NCBI GenBank assembly: GCA_949710005.1
Contig: OX453280.1
Location: 13,012,605 to 13,076,604, forward strand
Reading direction: 5' to 3'
DNA from: Ricordea florida
Lineage: Eukaryota > Cnidaria > Anthozoa > Corallimorpharia > Ricordeidae
Length of the DNA: 64,000 nucleotides
A model generated the notes under the pieces. It searched no databases, was not told the DNA's origin, and saw only the letters and a program-made list of their open reading frames with translations. Position 1 is the first letter of the stretch, and every line of letters begins with the position of its first letter. Shown one piece after another: positions 1 through 8,989 of this stretch. Both the position numbers and the translations under genes were made by a program.

Positions 1-581
1 TTCATCGGGGGATGACGGATGAAGAACCCGTAGGGTTCACTCGTGGCATCTTGAAAACAATCCATCACAAATCCAACACGTCCAGGGTAAGCTTGTTGTG
101 CCAAATTACGAACACCCACCGCATCTCTCGGGTTTTTAAACGCCACCACATAATGCGAATTTAATGAAATGGTACGTGCATACTTGCCTGGTGGAAATAG
201 ATTTTGCGTCAAGTAAATGCAAGTCACGTCATTGTGATGAGATCCTCTGGTAAAGAGATCCACCACGTGTTGATCTTCGCTGCAATCCCGCATTAAATGG
301 TCCAATTAAAAAATACCGGGTCTTTGATCTTGCCGAAATAGAGCCTGAATGTTAGCAGGAATCCCTTTGTGAAAATGAATCCCTTGCCTTTGCATGGTAT
401 GAAAACACGGTTGAGCTTCTCCGTAACAGTAAACAATGCATCTGGGAGCTCGATCAAACAACCGTTTGGCATGTTGTAATAGTTGTCTGGTGAAGGTTGT
501 TTTCCCACATTGACTGGGTCCCGCCACAATCATACTACACGGTGACTTGAATAAAGGTTCCTCGTACATGAACGCCGACAT
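1..581 (-). pseudogene. A32/FtsK-type genome packaging ATPase, partial and interrupted
   Basis: The ATPase of this class pumps viral DNA into the capsid. The reading frame starts at an ATG at 581 and soon shows a Walker A loop (GPSQCGKTT). An in-frame TAA at 306-308 falls where the Walker B strand should be, immediately before LDHLM. Beyond it the same frame stays open to the window edge and keeps family-like sequence, including a YLTQNLFPPGKY stretch and AFKNPRDAVGVRNL. The 3' end is outside the window. The gene follows the protease on the same strand, as in related elements. A second copy at 23186 begins the same way (DEPLFK then GPSQ) and also has a stop, there inside Walker A. Confidence 0.8.
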
Positions 582-1213
582 GGTTGGGACACTTTCCAAC
601 AGGGAAATGAACTGTCTTTCACAATTTCATCTTTTTTATTTTCTACAACGATTGTTACAGCATTGCTTTCTTGATACATTACATTGATTACAATCCTGAA
701 CGATGTCACGCATGGTCTGACGACGGCGACGACGACGACCAGGTACCAAGTGATGTTTGACAAACGCTTCCACGCTTCCACATGAGCATCGTTGGCTTGC
801 TTATTCTTGGGGGTGAACGATTGTTCGATGGCTTTCATACTCTTCCCTCTCGTTCGAAAATACAAATAATACAGACAATAATATCCACATGCAAAGGAGT
901 TGAGGGATTGTAGAGATGTCTTGTTACGTCCGGTTCTTTTCTTGCCTTGGCTCAAATACTTGGTAAAATGGGTAGAATAAAACGAGGGTGGAAATCCATA
1001 GCTATCAAAAAATTCACTCTTGGTCTTATCTGGAAAATACATGGCAATCCAATGTTCTCCCGGTTGACTGGCAGGATCCGTGCTGGCAATAAGAGAGGCA
1101 GGATACGTAGGTATTCGACGAGGCAGTCGGTTACTTGGAAACACGCCCAAAAATGTCGAAGCAATACATGGATCACTCATACTTAGTGTTCTCAACTTGT
1201 TGGTATACAACAT
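530..1213 (-). pseudogene. Adenain-like cysteine protease (virion maturation protease), frameshifted
   Basis: Adenain-type proteases cut virion precursor proteins during maturation. The frame starts at an ATG at 1213. It shows the family order of catalytic residues: His in EHWIAMYF, an acidic residue in FFDSYG, Gln in LQSLN and Cys in ACGYYCLYYL. An exact 8 bp tandem duplication at 766-781 shifts the frame near the C-terminus, so the last roughly 50 codons of the open frame (to 530) are not native. In the shifted frame a Cys-rich tail (CNQCNVSRKQCC) continues to about 636 and matches the tail of the copy at 22622-23144. The gene lies between capsid and ATPase on the same strand. The catalytic core looks intact and only the tail is displaced. 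Confidence 0.85.
766..781. repeat. 8 bp exact tandem duplication inside the protease gene
   Basis: The octamer GCTTCCAC (plus strand) occurs twice in a row. The second element copy has a single unit at the equivalent place, so this duplication is probably the lesion that shifts the protease frame. Confidence 0.8.
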
Positions 1214-1217
1214 GATT

Positions 1218-2611
1218 TAAGCCAGGTTGTAGGTCACGTTCTTGTCAGCATCAATTTCCATCACATCCACTTACTCTGCATAGACAATCATCGTCAGTAC
1301 TGTGTTGGTGGGATCTGAGAACAGCCCTTTTATGCTGACTTGGCCTTTGTATTCCGGGTGCATATGAACCGCTGCCCCGCTTCCATCAGGGGTTAAATCC
1401 CACATGAACAGAGCAAATCCGTCAAACCAATTGTTTCTGCTTATTTGTAGTCCAGGACCTCGGTGCATGTGACCGCTTCCCAACAGCAGTGAATTGTAAC
1501 CATTCACGTTCCCGTTGTCATCCAATTCAATGGCTGATGTTGGATATTCTTCTCCATTGACGAGCAGCTTCGGGGTCTTCAAGCCAAACAACTGAAAATT
1601 AAAAGGGGTTTGACCCATGTTTCCCACATAGGCATCTTTTCGCACCAAGCCAATCACAACACGTCTGGGTATTTTGCCCAAGAACAGATCGTTTCTCTGA
1701 AAGCTGGATTGTCCACTGGCAATGTTGTAGGCTTGCACATCCCCTCTTTCCAAATTGTACAGGGCAGGTCTGGGGAGGCTTCCTTTCACTCTTCCTGTCA
1801 TGATGTTGAGATGCTGTAGGCGCACAGAATCATTGATTTTCACATAAGGCACCACAAATTCACAGTCCAGGATTTGCAGTTTTTCGGCACCAGTCGTTGA
1901 CATGAGACAGAAGGCTTCATTGTGGATGTCAATGCGAATGTTCATGTTCACATCCCCCACCAGGTACTTGTCTGTGTGGAACAGAGCATGAGCAGGAGTC
2001 CCTTGCATTTGAACGATATTACTGCTATCAATGAACAGTTGTCTTTCCAGCAAGTTTGGAATACCAGCACCAGCAGTACCTCCTGTTGTTTCCGTCAAGT
2101 TGAATTTTCCTGATTGATCAGTATACCATAAGATACAAGTCAGGTACGATTGAGCACTGGCTGGGTCGTAACTCAACAGATTTTCAATGTACGCTTTGTA
2201 AGCATAAGTGTCATTTTGCTGAGTGACCAAGGTATTGTTGAGCTTGATGGACATCTGTTTGATGATGCTGTGCATGAAATTGTTGACCGGAATGCATTTC
2301 TTTTCAGCCAAATCATCGCCATTGGCTTTGGTGACTTTGAGCTTGACCTGTGAATAACACTTGGATAGATCAATGTAGTCATGGGTGGTTTCAATGTTGA
2401 ATTCAATGGGACTGCCACGTTGAATTCTTGATTCCGGGTGATACGATTGCCAACGTCCACTTAGTACACTTGTATCCGTGGGAGGTAATTTAAATAATTC
2501 CAAAGCCGTATTTCCACCATGCTCCGAGGCATAATGTTTGGGAGCTTGCTCCAATTCCATCATGATGTTATCCTTGTCGTTTCCTAGCTCCGAATGAGAG
2601 TGCTTCACCAC
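1218..2611 (-). pseudogene. Major capsid protein (double jelly-roll, hexon-like), with an in-frame stop near the C-terminus
   Basis: This is the largest structural protein, about 446 codons before the first stop, and its length and composition suit Maverick/adintovirus hexon-like capsid proteins. Recognisable stretches are ELFKLPPTDTSVLSGRW near the start and GFALFMWDLTPDGSG near the end. The open frame runs back to 2611 without an ATG at its edge. The first in-frame ATG pair is at about 2563, and a splice-acceptor-like TTTTCAG sits exactly at 2611-2617, so a spliced start is possible. A TAA at 1271-1273 ends the open frame. The same frame then continues for 17 codons to 1218 with residues (VDVMEIDA, KNVTY) that are conserved, without a stop, in the second copy near 22560-22619. 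The stop is therefore probably a lesion. Confidence 0.85.
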
Positions 2612-2620
2612 TGAAAATCA
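2611..2620 (-). promoter_or_regulatory. Splice-acceptor-like site at the capsid gene start
   Basis: On the minus strand a pyrimidine-rich run ending TTTTCAG abuts the capsid reading frame. The second element copy has a matching acceptor-like sequence ending CTTCTAG at 22314-22320, a few bases before its capsid ATG. Conservation of the AG at this place in two diverged copies supports a real acceptor. No donor has been identified. Confidence 0.4.
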
Positions 2621-2622
2621 AT

Positions 2623-2688
2623 TTATCCAAAAATGTCCCTTTTTCTTTGTGAACGCGTTTTGTGACGCATGGCTCTTAATTGGCGCAT
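2623..2688 (-). CDS. Conserved 21-residue basic micro-ORF between core and capsid genes
   Basis: An ATG-to-TAA ORF of 21 residues overlaps the last codons of the core protein in another frame and ends just before the capsid acceptor. It starts MRQL, has an Arg/Lys-rich middle (KTRSQRKR) and ends DIFG. The other element copy has a 22-residue counterpart at 22241-22309 with the same start (MRQL), basic middle and DIFG end. Substitutions between the two preserve the frame and charge. It could be a genuine small peptide or the 3' exon of a spliced product. No known function is recognised. Confidence 0.5.
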   Translation of the reverse strand: MRQLRAMRHKTRSQRKRDIFG

Positions 2689-3241
2689 AAATCTTTTGGC
2701 TTGGGCTGATCTTTCGCGTATCGTCCTCCTGTTTGTATCACTCTCTGTCTGGCCATGACGATCCTCTGTCTCTTTCTCTTTTTTCTCACACCTCCTGGAT
2801 TGACTCCCACCGTTCTTCTGGCGGGTACTGCTGCTGCTGCTCTTCTTGTTCCCACCGTTCGTCTTGTGGCTGGTCTTCGTCTTTTACTGGGTGGAGGTCT
2901 CAATAAATTTTCTTTCCAATTTTCGGTGGCTCCTTGAACTGCTTGAGCTAGTAGACTTGGACCTCGTCGTTTGGGAGCTCTCCTCCTCCTTCCTGCGACA
3001 CGTTGGGCAACCACCCCTCCGAGAGCCGTGGCACCTTTTCTAAATAATGATCTAGCAATGGAGGTGCTGCTCTTTTGGCAAGGGGTACTGCTGTTCTGAG
3101 TCCAGCACGAAACAAAGGTCCCAAAAATGCTCCTATGCCTCCTCCTCGCTGAACAATATGGGGCACAGCCGCGCCTCTAAACACAGTAATGGATCCTCCT
3201 ACTTGTCTCATGGGAATGACGTAAGGTGGAGCATGCATCAT
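2676..3241 (-). pseudogene. Basic virion core (pX/pVI-like) protein, split across two frames
   Basis: Two overlapping frames seem to be one gene. The first (start 3241, MMHAPPYVIPM) has a glycine-rich hydrophobic segment (GGGIGAFLGPLFRAGLRTA) like the membrane-active or core peptides of adenovirus-type virions, and ends at 2948. The second frame is open from 3014 to 2676 without an ATG at its edge. It is very rich in Arg/Lys with patches such as GRRRRAPKRRG and PPSKRRRP, suggesting DNA condensation. The natural switch point is the GGGG run near 3013-3020. The second element retains only the last codons of this gene (about 22218-22252). The core role is inferred from composition and position; two genes are also possible. 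Confidence 0.6.
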
Positions 3242-3499
3242 TCAATGCGGTAGTCGGCTTCTCTTGAAGTGTAACGTTCCCTGAACCACAGAGTCTGCAA
3301 ATGGTATCTCTTGACCTGTGTCATCCGTTATAAGGATGCTGATGGTAGCAAAATGTGTTTGGGACAAGTCAAAATACATAGGATTCACAAAATCTTGATT
3401 CACCACGGGTTCTTTGGAAATGGTCGGCACCACTCGCAGTAGATTGGCATTGATATTTCCCACAGGATGAGGTGCCACAATATCTGTATAAACACACAT
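3242..3499 (-). CDS. C-terminal domain of an LPSN-family virion protein, as a separate ORF
   Basis: This 85-codon ORF begins MCVYTDIVAPHPVGN and matches only the C-terminal third of the neighbouring family members (the IYSDIV...G..RANILRV region and the terminal TLHF motif). It lies 19 bp after the stop of the N-terminal-type ORF at 3519-4124, in a different frame, with a short repeat of TTTATTGGG units between them. It is either a split gene from a frameshift and small deletion, or a domain that now stands alone. It is followed directly by the core gene at 3241. Confidence 0.6.
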   Translation of the reverse strand: MCVYTDIVAPHPVGNINANLLRVVPTISKEPVVNQDFVNPMYFDLSQTHFATISILITDDTGQEIPFADSVVQGTLHFKRSRLPH

Positions 3500-3518
3500 G
3501 TTATTGGGTTTATTGGGT

Positions 3519-4124
3519 TTATTGTTCCGTTTTGTCCAACTTCACCTTATGCTGAGGTGAATACCAAGCGGTGGCATTCATTTGTCGTGCCAACATGAGA
3601 CGATCTTGAGTCAACACAGCTTTATCCCCTCTTTCACCTTGAATGTATTGGTAACTCTTGAAACTCAGTTGAGGTGTAAGAAATCCAAGCTCTATGGCTA
3701 GAGGAAGACTGAATCCCAGTTTTGCTTCCTTTTTCAATTCAATCGTTGTCACCTTTTCATTGTCCGCATTGTTCTCTATGACGATGTAATCAGCCAAATC
3801 TATACCCTGATGATCGGCGCGCATGGCAAGTTCATCGTGAATGGTCTGGAAAATGAGTCCACTGGTCGAGAGGTGTTTTGTTCTTGGTAGATGAAAGTGA
3901 CCAGAATAGACATGTCCATCAGGGTTTCCCATTTCCGCATAAGCCAGGTAAGCGCCTTCATCTTGATTATAGGCATTGGCATAAATGAGATTGACGAGAG
4001 CCACTTTCCAATATTGATTCATGTAAAGTCTCTCAGGCAGGTCTACGGTAAAATTGCCTGGTCTGTTGGTTTGACGTTTGGTATTGCTGGGTAGCGTCAT
4101 ATAAAAACGACCATCAGACGTCAT
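3519..4124 (-). CDS. LPSN-family virion-type protein, N-terminal part
   Basis: The ORF has 201 codons and starts MTSDGRFYMTLPSN. It contains the signature of the family repeated four times in a row here: a short N-terminus with F-x-LPSN, then F-x-V-x-LP, then a W-x-VAL-x-x-I-Y strand. It ends before the C-terminal domain, which follows as a separate ORF. Its ATG overlaps the stop of the upstream gene by the four bases ATGA (4121-4124). The family is common in metazoan Maverick elements as far as I recall, and a penton or minor capsid role is inferred from location between core and integrase genes; no direct functional evidence is visible. Confidence 0.65.
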   Translation of the reverse strand: MTSDGRFYMTLPSNTKRQTNRPGNFTVDLPERLYMNQYWKVALVNLIYANAYNQDEGAYLAYAEMGNPDGHVYSGHFHLPRTKHLSTSGLIFQTIHDELAMRADHQGIDLADYIVIENNADNEKVTTIELKKEAKLGFSLPLAIELGFLTPQLSFKSYQYIQGERGDKAVLTQDRLMLARQMNATAWYSPQHKVKLDKTEQ

Positions 4125-5056
4125 CGTTTTTTCCTGAAATGTAACGTTACTTCCACCACCCCATGTAAAAATGGGATTGGTTCCCCTGTATCACCTCTTA
4201 AAAGGATTTCAATGGTGTTGAACGATTTCAAACGTACATCATGATAGAAGAGATTGAAAAAGTTCTCGTGAATAATCTCTCCTGGGTTACCTCTGGGAGC
4301 CACTGCTCACAAAATGTTGGCACGCACATCACCAACCACCTGGGATGCCACTATATCCGAATAAATGTAGATGGTTTGAAAAGAAATGGCTGTTAGAAAC
4401 CAGTGAATCGGTTTATCCAGAGTCGTTGCCAACCAATAGGCATCAGTACTATGAGTAAAATCCCCACGATATTCATCAGCACCCAAACGTAAGAAAGTAT
4501 TAAGAGGATCAGATGCATCCAAACCACTCTGTCGAAAATAGCGTCTTCCATAAGGTTGATCCTCATACACTTCTGCAATTTCCAGTTTGTTGACGATCCA
4601 AGGATTGAGGGCCAGCGCCGACGCTCTCTGGATGGTAATGGTAGGATGATTATTCTCGTAGGTGAATTTGAATTCTTGATCCATCAATCGATCTCCAAAC
4701 GTAAATCTCAATCCTCCTTCCATCCCGCGAATCACATCTTCAGCGGTTCTGTAATCTCCTTCATGAATATGTAAAGGCACCCAGTACTCATCCTCATACT
4801 TTTTGATATCGTTTAATTTGTCGGGTCTTCTGGCACGACCAATTCTGGCAAAGAACAGACTCTCTGGTGTATAATGCTGGGATATATTTATCCATGTGTG
4901 CGGATAAATAATACTAGCCAACGCCACTTGCCATTCATCTCCATGAAGTTCATAGTTGTTGGGTAAGGCAATTTTAAAACTGGATCCGTTGTTGTTCGGA
5001 TAAATGTCAGTACTTGCGTTACTCGGAAGCAACAAGTAAAAATCGTCGCCATTCAT
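4121..5056 (-). pseudogene. LPSN-family virion-type protein with one in-frame stop
   Basis: The frame starts at 5056 with MNGDDFYLLLPSN and runs to a TGA at 4307-4309. The same frame continues without a shift to 4121, ending LHFRKKR like its neighbour. Aligned with the intact member at 5053-6066, the TGA replaces a residue in the conserved ANIL/APRG junction, where that member has Arg, consistent with decay of a CpG-containing codon. Start and stop overlap the neighbours by ATGA on both sides. Confidence 0.7.
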
Positions 5057-6066
5057 TCTCGTTTCTTACGAAAATGTAACGTGAGTGTCACAACACCTCC
5101 TTTGAATGAAATCGGTTCACCTGTGTCTCCTCTTAAAAGCACTTCAATGGTCTTGATACGATTGAGTCGTACAGGATTGTAAAAGAGGTTGGGAAAATTT
5201 TCATGAACAATCTCGTTCGGTTCTCCTCTTGGTGCAATCACACGAAGCACATTGGCTCGTACATCTCCCACGATCTGTGTTTCCACCACATCTGAATAAA
5301 TGTACATGGTTTGAAAACTGAGACCTCCAGTACTACTATCTTTTCCACCAATAAACCAATGCACTATGTCATTCAGGTTGTTTTGCACTCGGTACATCGC
5401 ATAGTCATCCTCATCAGGTATATCATCGGCAGTAAAACGGTGATCCCATCCAAAAAAGGCATAATTGGAATCATCGAACCGACCATTAGGGTTTGGAAAA
5501 TCGCCATCAAGGGTACCATAGATAGGAGATGTGTCAACATAACCAGGTTGTGTGAAATGTTCAAGTTCGAGAGCTTTGTACAGATACCTATTAAAGGCCA
5601 ATCCTGAAATCTTTTTTATCTTCAATTCTGTATGATCATCCACGTCTTTGATTTGCCATTCTTCATTGACCAGATCGTCTCCAAATTCTTGTCGTAAGGC
5701 GTGATCGACTCCTCTCACGACATCTCTCACTGTTTGGTAGTTACCTTCAGCCAAGTAGACTAGTACCCAACCATTGTAATATCCGGGTTTATCCTTGTAG
5801 TTTTCAGGTCGGCGATCCAGACTAAGTAAGGCCATAATTTTTCCCACATGATTGGGTTGAATCTTGCTCTTATCATCAGCGGGTGCAATGTTGACCCACG
5901 AATGAGGGTAAACGATACTGGCTAGAGCCACTTCCCATTCACCGTACAATTCAAGCGTGTTGGGTAGCGTCACTGTAAAACCGGTGGGACCATTGTGGGG
6001 AAACGTATGGGTACTGGCGTTACTTGGTAGATAAAGATAGAAATTGGACGGAGCCTTTTCAGTCAT
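5053..6066 (-). CDS. LPSN-family virion-type protein, full length
   Basis: This is an uninterrupted family member of about 337 codons. The open frame extends to 6114, but the ATG at 6066 is preferred because it places the FYLYLPSN motif at the usual distance from the start and overlaps the upstream stop by 8 bp (6059-6066). The order is the N-terminal LPSN and LPNTLELYGEWEVALASI strands, a variable acidic middle, then FQTMYIYSDVV, RANVLRV, GDTGEPI and the terminal LHFRKKRE. The repeated beta-strand-like motifs suggest a virion spike, penton or cement protein, which is inference. Confidence 0.72.
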   Translation of the reverse strand: MTEKAPSNFYLYLPSNASTHTFPHNGPTGFTVTLPNTLELYGEWEVALASIVYPHSWVNIAPADDKSKIQPNHVGKIMALLSLDRRPENYKDKPGYYNGWVLVYLAEGNYQTVRDVVRGVDHALRQEFGDDLVNEEWQIKDVDDHTELKIKKISGLAFNRYLYKALELEHFTQPGYVDTSPIYGTLDGDFPNPNGRFDDSNYAFFGWDHRFTADDIPDEDDYAMYRVQNNLNDIVHWFIGGKDSSTGGLSFQTMYIYSDVVETQIVGDVRANVLRVIAPRGEPNEIVHENFPNLFYNPVRLNRIKTIEVLLRGDTGEPISFKGGVVTLTLHFRKKRE

Positions 6067-7333
6067 GGTACCACGTGAATCTTGTTTCTGAAGTGAAGTG
6101 TTTCTCTGCATCAAGCTTTAAAGCAATTTCTATTTCGCTTAAACGTTGTTCATGAAGCTTGTGGTAATGAATGTTGGCAAATACTTTGCGTTCCTGTTCT
6201 CCTTCTTGAAGATTTTCATGGGGAGTGATCCATTGCAACACTCGTGATTTTCCACGCCCATCAAACCACGGTTCAATATTCAAATTGGATTCAACAAAAC
6301 AGGACTCCGCGGGTCGATAAGCCACAGGGATATATTTCCTTACCCCGTGGGGTGGATCGATATAAAACGTCCAGGCTTCTTCTTGAGGTAAACAAACAAA
6401 CATGAGATGGGGAAGAGACGAATCGATTCGAAACCGTCCATCTCTGTAAGGCGGTCTAATGTTGTCATTGTTATCCACAAATCCCAGGATGCGTGCAAAC
6501 GGTAACGAAATCCTGAAGGTAGCTCCTGGTTGAAGATCAAAACGAAATTTTTCTTGCTCGTATCTCATAGCAATACCCACGAAGAAATGAGTCTTGGCCA
6601 GGTTCCTCAAAATAATACGAAAACGATGAGAATAGTAATCATCCACATCAATAAAATGGGACAACCAATTTTGGGTCCAGGTGTTGTTAAAGCAAAAGTC
6701 CACATCATTCTCAGTCGCTTCAATAAAAGGGCGAAGATTCACACCCATCGTTTCATCATCATCATTGGTGAGCTCAAAACAATGTTCCCCTTCAGGTATC
6801 TTGAATGTATCCGTTTGGTTGGCGAAAGGTGGTACCACCGTATAATCTTGGGTTTGTAACCCATCTGAAGAGTCGGGATGTCTCAAAGCCACAAATCCCA
6901 ATAGTCTGGCCATGGGTAATGGAAATCTAAGAGCTCGATCCGCGGGAATGTTCCATCGAACCTTTCTGGTGGTTGGTTGATAATTGGATTCGATTTGAAT
7001 CTCAGCTAAATCATGCACCAGGGCATCCGTGACATGTTCAAACACACTGTAGTAACCAGGATAGGGAGCAGGAGGAAGTGTTTTGGTGACCCAAGGTTTC
7101 CCTTCTCCAGTACTGTACTGCCATCTCACATCATGTGTCTCATCCAGGGATACTTTTCTGGGTTGATACCATGTTTTAAAAAACACAATCTCAGTGAGTC
7201 CAACTTCCCAGTCTCCTAGCAATAAAATCTCTTGAGGTAACTCGATGTTGTAATGATGAGATCTGTTATCCAAAAAACGATCATTGAGGGTGTTGCTTGG
7301 AAAAATCAAGTAGAAATCCTCTTGGGCCCACAT
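6059..7333 (-). CDS. Long, diverged LPSN-family protein
   Basis: At 424 codons this is the longest and most diverged member of the tandem family. It starts MWAQEDFYLIFPSN, followed by the expected IELPQEILLLGDWEVGLTEI strand. A second half contains FRISLPFARILGFVDN and a C-terminal helix-like segment rich in Glu and His. It is uninterrupted. It heads the LPSN cluster, immediately downstream of the integrase on the same strand. Confidence 0.7.
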   Translation of the reverse strand: MWAQEDFYLIFPSNTLNDRFLDNRSHHYNIELPQEILLLGDWEVGLTEIVFFKTWYQPRKVSLDETHDVRWQYSTGEGKPWVTKTLPPAPYPGYYSVFEHVTDALVHDLAEIQIESNYQPTTRKVRWNIPADRALRFPLPMARLLGFVALRHPDSSDGLQTQDYTVVPPFANQTDTFKIPEGEHCFELTNDDDETMGVNLRPFIEATENDVDFCFNNTWTQNWLSHFIDVDDYYSHRFRIILRNLAKTHFFVGIAMRYEQEKFRFDLQPGATFRISLPFARILGFVDNNDNIRPPYRDGRFRIDSSLPHLMFVCLPQEEAWTFYIDPPHGVRKYIPVAYRPAESCFVESNLNIEPWFDGRGKSRVLQWITPHENLQEGEQERKVFANIHYHKLHEQRLSEIEIALKLDAEKHFTSETRFTWYHD

Positions 7334-7377
7334 GTTGACATCAATGATTCAAAACCAGTGACAAGACCTCTTTTTAT

Positions 7378-8519
7378 TTACACATCTTTCATGTAATGGG
7401 CGGGAATCCATTGATCATATTTACTGGGCCACCCTCTCCAGCGTACTAAATATTCTTTTCGACGACCCGTCCCTCGAGTATCGAGGATTTGTTCCACTTT
7501 GAAAAATCATCCTCCTTGATTCGCACTCGTTCCAGTTCAGGTTCATAGAACATGCCTTTTAACCATGTCCCGTCATATTCCTTTAATCGATAGGTGGGTA
7601 CTGTGGTACGATTACGTCTGGCCACGGTAAACACTTCTTCCGTCCAATTGGGTGTGTACCCCTTTTCAAAGATACCTCTCTCTTTGGAGATACGTACCTG
7701 ATCCCCCACTTTAAACTTGAAACGCATCCGTTTGACTCGTTTCACAAAATTGTCCCCATACAAATAACGCCATACATCTTGAGCATTGTCCTGGGTGACC
7801 AGGTTGGGAGCAGTTCCTATACTGCGATGTGTTGAACTATTGTAACTTTTCACCAAATCATCCAACACATCCAAGTAACGATAATGATTCACTTGAGTAA
7901 AATAGCGCCACATGCGTCCTTTAATGGTTCTGTTAAAACGTTCCACGATTTGGGCTTTGGTTTCACTGTAGGTAACAAAATGATCCACGTGTTTGGATTC
8001 CAAAAACGCTTGAAACTGACGGTTCGTGAATTCTGTTCCTTTATCCGTTTGCAAACGTTCAGGGATGCGTTCATGTTGTTTAAAAATGTGATCAAAAGCT
8101 TCCACCAAACTTTTACCCGTTTTGTTTTTCAAAGGCACCACCCAGGCATATTTGGAGAGCACATCAATGACGGTCAAAAGATAACGAAATCCATCATTCT
8201 CCTCCTTCAAGGCTTGTACATCCACAAGATCCGCTTGCCATTGTTCATCCATACCATTGACCACCACCCGACTGCGTTTAAACTGCTTTCGCACAGGCTT
8301 GTGTAACGTATACGGAACCTGAGATTCGAGCCATTTCCTGGCTATGGAGGGTTTGATTCCTTTGACGCGAGCGGCACCAACCAATCGCTTGGCGCCAACA
8401 AAGGCAGCAGGTTTCCCTGGTTGGTAGTACAATCTTTCTAGCATGGGTATGGATTGTCTTTCCGTCTTCCATTTCTGCCGCCGCGTCTTCATACTCTTCT
8501 TGATCGTCCGAAATTTCAA
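7378..8519 (-). pseudogene. Maverick-type integrase with C-terminal chromodomain, frameshifted
   Basis: Integrases of this class insert the element into host DNA. The open frame (8519-7446) has the rve catalytic core: first Asp in QWQADLVDV, second Asp in LQTDKGTEF, and Glu in KAQIVERFNRTIKG. An SH3-like region follows (FKVGDQVRIS). After the T-run near 7500-7510 the natural frame is lost. In the next frame a chromodomain-like segment (YLVRWRGWPSKYDQWIPA) continues to a TAA at 7378-7380. The HHCC zinc finger is not obvious upstream of LERLYYQP. Chromodomains are known to direct some integrases to modified chromatin. The lesion separates the two parts. Confidence 0.87.
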
Positions 8520-8652
8520 TCACAATTCCTTTACAGCAGGCAATATGACACCTTATTTGTTTAAACAAGTTTCTCAACGTGAGAGAAGGTAGAGATCCAC
8601 GTCCCAAGCAAGGCCTTGTAACACTAACACAAGTGGAGCCTCCGGATTGTTT

Positions 8653-8985
8653 TTATGGCTTCCTCATGTAATTATACAAATACATCATCACCAACCATGG
8701 TAAACTGGGTAGTGTCATATCTTGTTTCGTCAACCACTTCTGTATGACATGTTTTTGTCCCACCGATAAGGTCAGAAAGTCAAGCATCCGCATAAACGCT
8801 GCTACATGGCCCCAACATACGGGTGGTTGCCTTTCTTCCACTCGTCTCCAACATTTCTGTAGATCCCACACTGTACATGGGAGACAACAGGCAGGTATGT
8901 TGAACACATCGGTTTGGATTGAACGGCTCAACTCTGGATCCATTCTTGCAATAGCATGAATCATCGATAGTTTTAGCCTCTTCAT
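8653..8985 (-). CDS. Possible Bcl-2-like protein
   Basis: This 110-codon ORF starts with an ATG and is alpha-helical in composition. A CWGHVAAFMRML segment resembles the BH1 signature of Bcl-2 proteins (W-G-R-V-x-A-F), and it is followed about 30 residues later by a Trp-containing hydrophobic segment (LPWLVMMYLYNYM) that could be BH2 or the tail helix. Bcl-2 homologues have been reported in adintoviruses, which makes this plausible by context. The match is weak and no BH3 groove motif is clear. Otherwise it is an unrecognised small gene just upstream of the integrase. Confidence 0.35.
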   Translation of the reverse strand: MKRLKLSMIHAIARMDPELSRSIQTDVFNIPACCLPCTVWDLQKCWRRVEERQPPVCWGHVAAFMRMLDFLTLSVGQKHVIQKWLTKQDMTLPSLPWLVMMYLYNYMRKP

Positions 8986-8989
8986 CTTG

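Noticed and set aside
952..1186. Open frames on both strands within the protease gene
   Set aside because: They are shadows of the protease frame and have no independent motif.
8278..8607. Minus-strand ORF (MGRGSLPSLTLRN) overlapping the integrase N-terminus
   Set aside because: Its C-terminal half is the integrase in another frame. The acidic IEISDDQEEYEDAAAE part may be a real upstream piece after a frame change, but there is not enough support to annotate it separately.
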